Positions 49,248 through 57,881 are shown, numbered from the stretch's first letter. The stretch is DNA of 64,000 bases from Fibrobacterota bacterium (GCA_023436205.1 JAEZKC010000068.1:76512-140511); one strand, 5' to 3'. The notes: generated by a model from the sequence alone, not told the origin. Translations and numbers: made by a program.

Positions 49248-49775
49248 ATGCCTAACTCCGTCTACATCGCCTGTTCCATGGATGGCTACATCGCAAGGCC
49301 AGACGGAGGTCTGGACTGGCTTCCGCCTATCCCTGAAAATGGAGCTGATGATTACGGCTACAGCGATTTCATGAACAGAATCGATGCGGTTGTCATGGGA
49401 CGAAACACCTATGAGGTAGTAAAGGGATTTGGCGAATGGCCCTATAAAAAACCGGTTTTCGTCTTGAGCTCGAGGCTTAAGGAAGTACCTCAGGAATTGG
49501 TAGGAAAAGTAAAGATACTATCCGGCACTCCTCTCGATGTTGTAAGTATGCTTTCCGAAATGGGCATGAACAACTTGTATGTGGATGGAGGGAGAACCAT
49601 TCAGTCGTTTTTGCAACATGATCTGATAGACGAGATTATTATCACTACCATATCGGTAATTTTAGGTGAGGGGATTCCGCTGTTTGGCAAGAGCGGAAGG
49701 GAGTTTCATTTCAGGATCAGGGAGAGTCGGGTTTTGAATGAAATGATGGTGCAGACACATTACGTGAGGAGTTGA
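49248..49775 (+). CDS. Dihydrofolate reductase-like (RibD C-terminal) protein
   Basis: A 175-residue NADPH-binding fold protein: VYIACSMDGYIARPDGGLDWL, VVMGRNTYEVV, and VFVLSSRLKEVP are standard for the RibD_C/YyaP group. NNLYVDGGRTIQSFLQHDLIDEIIITTI is the NADP-binding helix-strand. The family comprises uncharacterised reductases of the riboflavin-pathway or antifolate type. AAGGAG precedes the ATG. It stands alone, between repeats. Confidence 0.85.
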   Translation: MPNSVYIACSMDGYIARPDGGLDWLPPIPENGADDYGYSDFMNRIDAVVMGRNTYEVVKGFGEWPYKKPVFVLSSRLKEVPQELVGKVKILSGTPLDVVSMLSEMGMNNLYVDGGRTIQSFLQHDLIDEIIITTISVILGEGIPLFGKSGREFHFRIRESRVLNEMMVQTHYVRS

Positions 49776-49899
49776 ATCGGTGATTTCCTGTACACCGGTT
49801 CACCGGGGCTTACTTTCCTTCAGAGATGGCATTTAATGCCGTCTACTAGGTTTTGCAATCCGCAATCATCAATCAACAATCAAAAATTCTTTACAATCC

Positions 49900-50520
49900 C
49901 TACTCCAAAATACTGGCATTATAACTTGCCATTGAACACTCCTGCTCCTCAGGAGTTCTACCATCGAGAGACATTAGCCATACGGTAAGCTTTTGTGCCG
50001 CCTGAGACTGATTGACCCGGGCAAAATTTCCCGCCTGATACAGAAGAACTTCCTGGTAGGCATCCACGGAGCTGTCGTGAATATAAACTGAGTAGGTAAG
50101 AGTGCCGTAATCGCAGCAGACCGGTACCTCAGGAGACAAGGGCCCGACGGCAGCTTCCCTGGCCAGTGCAATCATGGAATCAAGCAGTGAAGGCTCGATC
50201 TGGCGGCCACTGGATTGGGCCGGTTGAAGCATGCGGCTCATTTCAGAAATCGAAATGACACTGTCTTCCGCAAAAGTGTAAATGCTGTCTGATTGTGAGT
50301 AAGTAAAGGTATCCACAGAACCGCTTTCATCAATATAGCACCCTGAATGATGAAATCCCTTGGCCCAGTTCGTAGATGTTATGGCAAACATCACCGACGG
50401 AAACACCACATCCTTGACAGGATGCACATTTGATTCCAGATCCTGACTCAGAGTACTCTCGCTGCAGGAGAAAGGAAACAGGCTCATAACTAAACAAATT
50501 GCTGCCAATACTATTCTCAT
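49900..50520 (-). CDS. Lipoprotein of unknown function
   Basis: A 206-residue protein with lipoprotein signal MRIVLAAICLVMSLFPFSCSES (Cys20) and CAGGAG before the ATG. The mature part is Ser/Thr-rich with a conserved-looking centre (EPSLLDSMIALAREAAVGPLSPEVPVCCDYGTLTYSVYIHD split over 50 residues) and helical C-terminus. Nothing recognised. Its function is likely periplasmic or surface. Confidence 0.6.
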   Translation of the reverse strand: MRIVLAAICLVMSLFPFSCSESTLSQDLESNVHPVKDVVFPSVMFAITSTNWAKGFHHSGCYIDESGSVDTFTYSQSDSIYTFAEDSVISISEMSRMLQPAQSSGRQIEPSLLDSMIALAREAAVGPLSPEVPVCCDYGTLTYSVYIHDSSVDAYQEVLLYQAGNFARVNQSQAAQKLTVWLMSLDGRTPEEQECSMASYNASILE

Positions 50521-50797
50521 TGGTTTCTCCTGAATGACGGTGTTCAGAACTTTTAAATTTGGATGTAAGCTTGAATTTAATATACCTTATCATTTCAGAA
50601 CCTTCAATCTTTGGATGCCGTTATATAATGTAAGCGTATTCACTTGTATCCAAATAGCTCTTGGCTTCTTAATCCAATTCTGTACCCCGGTTCTTTGGGG
50701 TTTACTTTCCTTCAGAGACGGTATTAATGCCGTCTCTGTATGCCTTCTTATAATGCCGTCCTATAACCCCGCTGCCAAGAGTCGCATTCTCGTACTC

Positions 50798-50835
50798 ACA
50801 CTTCGACTCCGGCGGACCTACGCTCAATGTGAGCG
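50798..50835 (-). repeat. Family-2 structured repeat in reverse orientation
   Basis: Read on the minus strand it is CGCTC-ACATT-GAGCG with core TAGGTCCGCCGGAGTCGA and tail AGTGT. Loop and tail pair with one G-U wobble on that strand (and would have an A-C mismatch on the other), which supports that orientation as the folding strand. Confidence 0.8.
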
Positions 50836-51266
50836 GGATGGTGTACCACATTATAGGGATTTTTTCAATCATCAATCCACTATTTCCCTTTGAACGGGGC
50901 GTTTGTACTATCCGGTGTTTTCACAATCAACAATCATCACTCTACAATCAACAATTCCCTTTCCCCCCAATCAACAATCATCAATCATCATTCAACAATT
51001 CCCTATTGCCTTTCCCTCCTCCCTAATGCTAGTTTATAAAACGTAATGCCTCGAGCTGGTTTCCGCCGGCATTACCTAATCAGCAGGTTACTATACCTCT
51101 GATCTCTCACGCAGTACCAGGGGCGACTCGAAGGATACACTCCTCCCGCCTGCCCCGACATCTCAATTCTCATATTTCTCATCTTAACCGGTTCTCAGCG
51201 GACTCGGTTTCTCTCATGTTTTCGGTTGTACTAACAGAAACACTAACATTTTCAGAGGATGTATCT
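50836..51266. other. Low-complexity intergenic region, no gene seen
   Basis: Between 50860 and 51010 the sequence is rich in CAATCA/CAACAATTCCC units (ATCAATCATCATTCAAC-like), a simple-sequence expansion that resembles the reverse complement of the spacers in the family-2 arrays. The remainder to 51266 is ordinary sequence and presumably carries the promoter of the following gene pair. Confidence 0.5.
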
Positions 51267-52001
51267 ATGGATCCAAACCTCAGGAGAGAGATCGAGGATG
51301 AGATTGTAAACCTCGAGAAGCTCCGTAGCTCCGAGATGTCTGTCGGGGAGGTTCTGCGTTCTACCAGTACTATCGCTCAGCAGGCAGTTGTCGACAGGGA
51401 TGCCCTTGTCAGCGCCGGCATGAAGTGGGCAGTGGTGGACAAGGTCTTCGGATATGTTGAAGTCCTTTCGGAAGCCAACGTGGAGAGAGTGGTAACTCTT
51501 CCGGAGGTCTCCGAGGTCAGAAAGGATTTCAATGTCCGGTACGCAAAAGCACAGGAGTTCCGGCCTATGCTTCGTATGGTGGTTGAGCATATTGTTAAAA
51601 CCACCAACGACCCCAGGCTTCAGAAGATCTACCGGCACATTTCCCAGGGAAACAGCCAGGTAGGCAATCTTCAGGATAACAGAAGCTATATCCACCTGAT
51701 TCGCATGTATCCTCATATTGCCAAGCAGATGAGGCCAAACGGGGTGGAGATGTCGGAAGCTGTCCTTGAAGAGCAGGATGCTATTGCTGTGGAACTGTTG
51801 AAAGTTCTGGGTGTGAGCGGTCGTCCCCGCAACGAAGCGGTGGATCGGCAGAACCGTATCATTACCCTCTGTCTCAATGCGCGGTCCTATATAAAAGATT
51901 ACGCAAAGGCAGCTTTCTGCAAGAACATGGCCCACTACGACCGATACTATGCAGACAGGTCCTCTCCAGTAAAAAGCGGAGATGTCCCAACAGCTTCATA
52001 G
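51267..52001 (+). CDS. Paralogue 1 of an unknown soluble protein pair
   Basis: A 244-residue helical protein starting at ATG 51267 (AGAGGA upstream; the frame is open from 51216). It shares a common plan with the next gene: start MDPNLRREIEDEIVNLE; ADRD- or DRDALV-like segment; HIVKTTNDPRLQKIYRHISQGNSQVGNL; YPHIAKQMRPNGVEMSEAVLE; RNEAVDRQNRIITLCLNARSYIKDYAKAAFCKNMAHYDRYY. No known domain is recognised. It contains no signal peptide or membrane segment. A hairpin separates the two genes. Confidence 0.55.
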   Translation: MDPNLRREIEDEIVNLEKLRSSEMSVGEVLRSTSTIAQQAVVDRDALVSAGMKWAVVDKVFGYVEVLSEANVERVVTLPEVSEVRKDFNVRYAKAQEFRPMLRMVVEHIVKTTNDPRLQKIYRHISQGNSQVGNLQDNRSYIHLIRMYPHIAKQMRPNGVEMSEAVLEEQDAIAVELLKVLGVSGRPRNEAVDRQNRIITLCLNARSYIKDYAKAAFCKNMAHYDRYYADRSSPVKSGDVPTAS

Positions 52002-52044
52002 TAGAGTGTCGTGAATGCAGTAGAGAAACCAGTCCGCTGATTAC

Positions 52045-52076
52045 AACCCCAACCGCATGGATGGGGTTTTCCTTTT
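52045..52076 (+). terminator. Terminator between the paralogous genes
   Basis: AACCCCA pairs with TGGGGTT around ACCGCATGGA, and TTCCTTTT follows. The T-tract runs directly into the GGAGG of the second gene, so that gene would be read only by read-through or by a promoter inside the hairpin region. Confidence 0.65.
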
Positions 52077-52086
52077 GGAGGCACAG

Positions 52087-52857
52087 ATGGCAGTTGATCC
52101 CCGAATGCAGGATGAAGTTGAGCGCAGGGTGGCCGCACTTTCTCCCCGGGAGTTCCAGCGCCCCTCGATGAGTATAGATGATTTTATTAAGGAGATGGGC
52201 GGCACCCTGGGCCAGGCCTGTGCCGATAGAAAGAGGCTTGAGCAGTCGGGCTTTGACTGGGGGCAGATGCCTCTTTACAATGCTCTTTTTGAGAATCTGC
52301 TCGATGCCTGCCGCGACCGTTCAACTGCTCTGGCCAATACCCCCGCAGCCAAGCTTCTGTTTGATGAACAGTTGAAAGCCGCGCTTGAGGACAGGGCGGT
52401 GCTCAAGGAGGTGGCCTCGGTGATTGTGAAGAGGACCGGCGATGATCATTTGAAAAAGACGTATCTGAGGATTATCAGAGGAAATAGCAGGGTAAAACTT
52501 CTGACCAGTATTGAGGACCTTATCGCCTTTGTTGAAAACTATCCTCAAATAGTATCCCAGACCCGCCCGGGAGGGATTGTGATTGACAGGCCATTTCTTG
52601 ACAGGGCAAAGGCGCGCGTTGAGGAGCTTCTTGCTTTAAAAGGTATAGTGATTAACGACGGGAACCCTGAGAACCGTGCAGTCCTTCGCCAGAATGCGCT
52701 CATCACGCTGTGCCTTTCTGCTCAGACCGCTATAAAAGATGCCGCCCACACAGCCTTCTTTAATGATATATCCTATTATCGCAAGAGCTACTGCAGTGAA
52801 GCAAGAAGGGCCAAGGACCGAAGGCTGCGGGACAAAAAGGAGCATCAGCCGGTATGA
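52087..52857 (+). CDS. Paralogue 2 of the unknown soluble protein pair
   Basis: A 256-residue product starting at ATG 52087 just behind GGAGG. It aligns with paralogue 1 along its length: MAVDPRMQDEVERRVAALS; LGQACADRKRLEQSGFDW; VASVIVKRTGDDHLKKTYLRIIRGNSRV; YPQIVSQTRPGGIVIDRPFLD; ENRAVLRQNALITLCLSAQTAIKDAAHTAFFNDISYYRKSY. Shared blocks are VK-T-D-x-L-K-x-YxxI-xGNS, YP-I-x-x-Q-RP-G, and QN-x-IxLCL-A. The C-terminus is Arg/Lys-rich (SEARRAKDRRLRDKKEH), perhaps nucleic-acid binding. Function unknown. Confidence 0.55.
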   Translation: MAVDPRMQDEVERRVAALSPREFQRPSMSIDDFIKEMGGTLGQACADRKRLEQSGFDWGQMPLYNALFENLLDACRDRSTALANTPAAKLLFDEQLKAALEDRAVLKEVASVIVKRTGDDHLKKTYLRIIRGNSRVKLLTSIEDLIAFVENYPQIVSQTRPGGIVIDRPFLDRAKARVEELLALKGIVINDGNPENRAVLRQNALITLCLSAQTAIKDAAHTAFFNDISYYRKSYCSEARRAKDRRLRDKKEHQPV

Positions 52858-52979
52858 TCTCTTCGCTGGCCTGACATAAGGCTGCAGAAGGTAAGCGTCG
52901 GTAGTGTACTGTCACCCATGTCCTGAAGCTCTTTAGTGCTTTCCCAATCTACATATTAAACTTTCCTCTCTGAACTTCT

Positions 52980-53269
52980 GCCGCATTCTGCAATTTTGCT
53001 GCTTCTTTCTCCCGATTTATCGCCACATTGCATCAAACTTTTGCCACAGGGCTGGTTTTAGGGGGAGAATGGTTAGTAAGAGGGGGTACTGGCTGGAAAA
53101 TGTCACGATTTATTTCTGTGTCGGTAAAATTCTCCTCTGTAGCAAAAATCTAGAGACCTGTAGCGCAATTTTGAAAGCGTGTGGCAAAATTTTTGGACTG
53201 TGTGGCGGGGGGATACGCTTCGGTGGCGGGGCGGTTGACAGCTGTGGCCGAAAGTGCAGGGGGTATGGT
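52980..53269. repeat. 21-bp-phased inverted array of TGTGGC/GCCACA boxes
   Basis: The boxes TGT[A/G]GC or close variants begin at 53117, 53138, 53159, 53180, 53201, 53222, 53243 and 53264, exactly 21 bp apart. On the left the inverse box begins at 52980 (GCCGCA), 53022 (GCCACA) and 53043 (GCCACA), also on a 21-bp grid, with a weak unit at 53001. A/T-rich spacers (AAAATTTT) follow several boxes. The frame reading through gives Cys every seventh residue. This 614-bp stretch has no gene I support. Confidence 0.75.
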
Positions 53270-53471
53270 GGAGGAAGCTGCCGGAGGAGGCCTGCTCTTT
53301 ACAGCGGATGACCGCTGATTGTAGATTGATAGGGGTAATTGCTTTCCAGGGTTTTCAGATTGGGGTTGGTGGATGGGGCTTTGTGTGCCAGTTTGTGCAG
53401 TACATAAGATGCTGCGGAACGAAGAGCCCCGAGAGCGCGGGAAATATGAATGTCTTCAAAACGGGAATACC

Positions 53472-53861
53472 ATGGTAAATATCAGAAGGCCTGAAAATGA
53501 TTCAGAACCATCTCAGGTCCTCCAATATTTATTCACGGTTCTTCCGGATTTCAAACTACACTGGGAAAGAGATAATTATTTCATAGAAGATAGTGGCGAT
53601 TACACTTTACATTCCATTTTCATAGTTTTAAGCCATTATATACGAGACACATTTGGAAAAATCAAAGAAGAAAGACGATTGGAGCTTTTTGATTATATAG
53701 AGCATTGCCTCACATCAAATGAAGCTGATTCCGGTTTTTCAAATGCTGTCACTACATGTTTTCTAGAAAACCTAGCAGGCGAAGGACCGATTTCAGATTC
53801 GGTAAACTCCTATTTAAAACTGCGTTCTAAAGAATACTTTGAAAAATGGAATACAAGATGA
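53472..53861 (+). CDS. DUF7674-like (immunity-type) protein
   Basis: A 129-residue soluble protein from ATG 53472. The pattern LQYLFTVLPDFKLHWERDNYF, then YTLHSIFIVLSHYIRD, ELFDYIEHCLTSNEADSGFSNAVTTCFLENLAG and YLKLRSKEYFEKWN is that of the DUF7674 group, which is found among immunity and effector loci. It opens an AT-rich run of small genes. A GGGA precedes the ATG. The longer frame from 53373 runs through sequence unlike a protein. Confidence 0.6.
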   Translation: MVNIRRPENDSEPSQVLQYLFTVLPDFKLHWERDNYFIEDSGDYTLHSIFIVLSHYIRDTFGKIKEERRLELFDYIEHCLTSNEADSGFSNAVTTCFLENLAGEGPISDSVNSYLKLRSKEYFEKWNTR

Positions 53862-53921
53862 AGAATAGAACTGTGCCGAAAAAACATGATGGTTGCAGAA
53901 GAGAAACAGCAGCAGGATATA

Positions 53922-54629
53922 ATGAAGAATATTAAACAAATTTTGTTAGTACTTATCTTTTTGATAATGCAAAAAGTGTATTCTCAAACGATAACTTTTG
54001 AACAATTACTAGCGCTGGTGTCTCATCGTGACAAAGAGACTGGCGCAATTACAAGTTTACTAGGGCCAAGTGCAGTAAATGATACAATTAAAAACTATTG
54101 TTTATGCTATTCAGAAAATTTATGGTTTGATATTCAGAAGTTTGATGATAGTACATATTTAGTAGAGACAGGGCTAATTGGCAATGGTACTGCAAGTGGT
54201 TGTATTCCAGATACTATTTGCGGAGGATCAAATTATACATTCAAAAAAACGTTAAAAATTGATCAAGAATTTAAAAGGATATCAAAATATAAAAGTAACA
54301 AAAGTGAAGAGAATATAAAAAGACTCGAACGAATTAGATTTCTATCAAATGGAAAATTAAAAAATGGAGACTCGTATTGTACGGTTCTCGATTCACTCGG
54401 TTTCGAATTTCAAAGAACAGATATAACAATTTTTAATGTTGCACAAGGCTTTGTTACTCATGGCATTTTATTAAAAAACAAAAACATCTGTCTATTATTT
54501 CATGTAGTGCGAATGTATAAAACTCTTTACGATATTAGAAGAAATTTTGATGGGTTTGGATTTAATTTAGACAATTCAGAAATTGGTGTTTGGGATAAAA
54601 TTACTGATAATCGCGAATGTAAGAAATAA
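53922..54629 (+). CDS. Secreted protein of unknown function (AT-rich island)
   Basis: A 235-residue product from ATG 53922 (AGGAT 6 nt upstream). Signal peptide MKNIKQILLVLIFLIMQKVYSQ. The mature part carries a Cys-rich segment (KNYCLCYSENLWFDIQKFDDSTYLVETG, then SGCIPDTICGGSNYTF) and a charged helix. No family recognised. A+T content is strikingly higher than in the neighbouring hydrolase genes, so it may have been acquired from elsewhere. Confidence 0.5.
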   Translation: MKNIKQILLVLIFLIMQKVYSQTITFEQLLALVSHRDKETGAITSLLGPSAVNDTIKNYCLCYSENLWFDIQKFDDSTYLVETGLIGNGTASGCIPDTICGGSNYTFKKTLKIDQEFKRISKYKSNKSEENIKRLERIRFLSNGKLKNGDSYCTVLDSLGFEFQRTDITIFNVAQGFVTHGILLKNKNICLLFHVVRMYKTLYDIRRNFDGFGFNLDNSEIGVWDKITDNRECKK

Positions 54630-54946
54630 TTCAAAATAGGAAGACGCAAAAGAATTATGAAAGGACATTCTTGTAACAGACGCAACAAGAAGGCGCGAGG
54701 AATTCAGTATACGTGATGTTGTAAAAACGAAGAATAATAAAACTGATAGGAGTTTTGCTGGACAGAAATCATTTCGGTTTTATTTTTAGCCGTAACTTCG
54801 ACACGGCTCGGATGTTATTTGCAGCGATATCTGAGCGGGAAAAGAAGTACCTGTGATGATTAAAAAATAGAATTTTAAGAATAGGAAAATCTTGATTGAA
54901 GATAGTTACTCTAGAATTTAATAACTTATGTTAGCTGAATAACAAC
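54630..54946. other. Intergenic, AT-rich; no gene seen
   Basis: A 317-bp stretch with only short open frames. Sequence such as GACGCAACAAGAAGGCGCGAGG and CTTCGACACGGCTCGGATG suggests the tail of a degraded gene, though no identifiable protein remains. Confidence 0.4.
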
Positions 54947-55378
54947 ATGAAATTAATCATTACTTTTTCAATATTAATCATCTTTTCGTCAGCTTATGCC
55001 TGGCGCGAAATAACTACTGGGTATTACACACATAGTGACACAACCATTGTAGAGAATGATTCAACAATTATATCGATTGAAGAAGTTATAGGTTTTTCTG
55101 GAAAAAGCTCTTGCTATTTTCAGCAGTTTCCATGGAGATTTGTGAAGCACCCGGAAAGTATTGATGAAATGATTGGAACTGATTCAGCAGCTACATTCTT
55201 CAGGTTCGAAGGAAAGTATTGCTTGGTAGATGACACAATTGTAATGAATGTAAGATTAAAACATTCGCGAAATTTTTCTAATCAAGATTCAATTCGAATA
55301 ATAAAGGTTATCCGAACCGCTGAAAACATAATCGTATCTCTATCAAATAAGAAACAGTATGTTTGGACTCTAAAATGA
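54947..55378 (+). CDS. Small secreted protein of unknown function
   Basis: A 143-residue product with signal peptide MKLIITFSILIIFSSAYAW. The mature part is beta-rich (TIVENDSTIISIEEVIGFSGKSSCYFQ, FFRFEGKYCLVDDTIVMNVRL, IRIIKVIRTAENIIVSLSNKKQ), probably a compact beta sandwich. No family recognised. Base composition is as for its island neighbours. Ribosome binding site is weak. Confidence 0.5.
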   Translation: MKLIITFSILIIFSSAYAWREITTGYYTHSDTTIVENDSTIISIEEVIGFSGKSSCYFQQFPWRFVKHPESIDEMIGTDSAATFFRFEGKYCLVDDTIVMNVRLKHSRNFSNQDSIRIIKVIRTAENIIVSLSNKKQYVWTLK

Positions 55379-55544
55379 ACTGGGCTCGACTTAGCCAAGA
55401 CTGACCTAGGAGGCCATAAACCTCTTCGCTCGATCTACCATGATCAGAAGAATAAGCCAGTTGTTAAAAAAGATAAAATTGAATTTAGAAAGTAAGGGCA
55501 AGAGCGCGGAGAAAAAGCCGGATCGCGTGGAAGGAAAAAAAGAA

Positions 55545-56138
55545 ATGAAGGATATGGAATACCTGACTCCTCTATTTCTCATTCTATCGCTATTTCTGTA
55601 CCAATGTGAGGATCAGAAATGCATTCCGAACCAAAACTACTTAGTTGAATATATCAACTCTGAAGTGCTCTTTACACAATACGTAGCAAAAAAAGAAGCC
55701 CAAGATATATTTGATATGATCACAAAAAGGGCTGAAGAAAAGGCTGCAGAATTAAAAGAAATTGATTCCCCGCAATACTCATCATTTATTATAAATAACT
55801 TTGGAAAGAGTGGAAGGATCATTAAAATTAATAAAGAATTAACAAAGATTATTATCGATACTATCAATGCAAATCTAGAAGCGTATTGTAAATTCAGAAA
55901 GCTTGACTTTTTTTTAGATACACGAGACACAACGATTGTCTTTTACAATGAGGATAAATACAACTTGAAAGGTGTATCTGCTCTAAAACGTAAGAAGCTA
56001 ACATTTAAATACGGTATATGTGACTTTACAAAACATAATGATGTAACAGAAGCAATACTTTCCGATTTGAATTCAAAGTATGAATCGGATAGATATATTG
56101 TTAAAAAAAGAGAACTCATAGAAAAGACTGTATTCTAA
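55545..56138 (+). CDS. Membrane-anchored or lipoprotein-like protein of unknown function
   Basis: I use ATG 55545 (AAGGA 9 nt upstream), giving 197 residues. The frame is open from 55440, but that extension is lysine-rich and unlike a signal. The N-terminus MKDMEYLTPLFLILSLFLYQC is hydrophobic; a Cys follows LYQ, not a good lipobox. The rest has helix EEKAAELKEIDSPQYSS and beta strands FFLDTRDTTIVFYNEDKYNL. No family recognised. Confidence 0.4.
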   Translation: MKDMEYLTPLFLILSLFLYQCEDQKCIPNQNYLVEYINSEVLFTQYVAKKEAQDIFDMITKRAEEKAAELKEIDSPQYSSFIINNFGKSGRIIKINKELTKIIIDTINANLEAYCKFRKLDFFLDTRDTTIVFYNEDKYNLKGVSALKRKKLTFKYGICDFTKHNDVTEAILSDLNSKYESDRYIVKKRELIEKTVF

Positions 56139-56220
56139 AAGCATTGTATGTGAAAAAAAGCTATTATGGAAGTAACGTACAAGCAACAAATCAGAGATCT
56201 ACGATTGGTCTAGAATAAAA

Positions 56221-56745
56221 ATGAAAGTAACTATCCTTGAGAAGAAAAAAACTTGGGCAGTTTTACTTTTAGTCCTTTTTTGCAGCTGTTTGCTGCAAAC
56301 CAGACATCCTCATTTTACATACTATGATGGATGGTCAATCATGCCCATGATAACTGAATATGGTCCTTGGATGGATGAAAACAAATCTCCGGTAGATAAA
56401 GCAGATGAAGTCTCCTTTACAGGTGCTCCAGAAGTAATAATTATTATTGATACAAATTATGTTAAAGATGTTACCTTAAATGCAGTGTCAATCTAATGTA
56501 ATGGTTTTCATAAGCAAGACAAAATAATGTCACTGCATAAGTCTGAAATAGTTGAAAAAAACAAAATTAGAATAAAGCACATATTCAACAGTATATCTGT
56601 ACCGGTAAACTCACCAGGCATTACAATCTCTCTGAGTTGTACTGTACATAAAAATAACATTGATTTGGAAACCGAAACGGTACAATTGCGATTTCAAATG
56701 TCTAAAAATATTGGGGACAATAGTACTGTATGGTTGCCAGAATAA
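56221..56745 (+). pseudogene. Small secreted-protein gene interrupted by one in-frame stop
   Basis: Two frames (56221-56496 and 56527-56745) are in the same phase and separated only by a TAA (56494-56496) and ten sense codons without any further stop. Joined, they read ...VTLNAVSI-stop-CNGFHKQDKIMSLHKSEIVEKN..., continuing as one beta-rich protein of about 174 residues with a hydrophobic N-terminus (KTWAVLLLVLFCSCLLQ). A nonsense mutation has probably inactivated it; stop-codon read-through or a sequencing error are alternatives. Confidence 0.6.
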
Positions 56746-56945
56746 AATATGTCAAAGCACGGGAAATAGAAGATATGTTTTTTATTAAGCAGAAGAAAAA
56801 GCAACGGGCGGTGTTAAGCCGCTAGCAGCCGGAGGAGCTTTTTAAGACCATTGAAGTGGATCAGGTGGAATAGAATCGGAAAAATGACTGAATGAAGACA
56901 ATTGGCACATTTATATCAATTCTCTAATTAATAAAGGAATTTATT

Positions 56946-57749
56946 ATGGTATCTCCCAAAATAATCGCAAAAATTGAATCTGAAGATCCAACACTTAGGT
57001 TAGCTGTTTTAATTGATGCTGATAATGCTCAAGCTGCTGTGATCGAAGCGCTACTTGCAGAAATTGCGAGATTTGGCGAAGCAACAGTGAAAAGAATTTA
57101 TGGAGATTTCACTTCTCCAAGTAGCGCTTCATGGAAAAAGGTACTTCAGAGGTATGCTATAAAACCTGTTCAACAGTTTGCATACACAACTGGAAAAAAC
57201 GCCACTGATAGTACCTTGATCATTGATGCCATGGATTTACTGTATACTCGAAAATTTGATGGTTTTTGTTTCATCACAAGCGACAGTGATTTTACTGGCC
57301 TAGCAATGCGTATTCGTGAAGAAGGGCTTACGGTTTTTGGATTTGGTGAAAAAAAGACACCGGAAGCGTTTAGAAATGCTTGTCATAAATTTTTATACAC
57401 AGAGGTTCTTCGTTCAGAAAAAATTGTACACGAAGATGCAAAACCTAAGAATCTAGCAAATAAAGAAAAACAATTGGCACCCAAGAAAGAAGAAGAAAAA
57501 GAAGAACCTCAAGAATTTCCTAAGCAGTTCATTTTGAGTGCACTAGAGCAATCTACAGATGATGCTGGATGGGCGCAACTCGGAACATTCGGAAGCTACC
57601 TTACCAAGTTACAACCTGAATTCGATTCTAGGCTTTATGGATTTAAAAAACTCTCTGACCTTGTCTTGGCAAAAAGAGATATTTTTATCACAGAGGAAAG
57701 AAGTGCACCCGGTTCCAATCAGAAGATTCTTTATATTCGTGCCAAATAA
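56946..57749 (+). CDS. NYN-domain nuclease with C-terminal OST-HTH/LOTUS domain
   Basis: A 267-residue cytoplasmic protein, AAAGGAA before the ATG. The NYN domain (about 17-150) has LAVLIDADNAQAAVIEALLAE with the paired Asp of the PIN-like site, IDAMDLLYTRKFDGFCFITSDSDF with the second Asp set, and FGEKKTPEAF. A Lys/Glu-rich linker follows (about 165-190). The end (about 195-265) is an OST-HTH/LOTUS domain (FILSALEQSTDDAGWAQLGTFGSYL ... YGFKKLSDLVLAKRDIF), found with NYN proteins and thought to bind RNA. The protein is likely an RNase acting on specific RNA. It fits a defence or RNA-decay role. Confidence 0.85.
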   Translation: MVSPKIIAKIESEDPTLRLAVLIDADNAQAAVIEALLAEIARFGEATVKRIYGDFTSPSSASWKKVLQRYAIKPVQQFAYTTGKNATDSTLIIDAMDLLYTRKFDGFCFITSDSDFTGLAMRIREEGLTVFGFGEKKTPEAFRNACHKFLYTEVLRSEKIVHEDAKPKNLANKEKQLAPKKEEEKEEPQEFPKQFILSALEQSTDDAGWAQLGTFGSYLTKLQPEFDSRLYGFKKLSDLVLAKRDIFITEERSAPGSNQKILYIRAK

Positions 57750-57881
57750 TTCAGAGACAAGGTAAAGATATCTATGAAGGAAGAGGTTTTTGGTATGGTT
57801 TCGCCTCAATCAAATGTCAAATTTTTAGATTGGAATTAACATTAAACAGAACAACAATAGCTCCCTGAAATTGATTTTGAT

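Noticed and set aside
53069..53311. An 80-residue frame with Cys every seventh residue
   Set aside because: The Cys spacing follows from the 21-bp-phased TGTGGC boxes; there is no convincing start or signal peptide, and the same boxes occur inverted on the left side, so a DNA-level array is the simpler reading.
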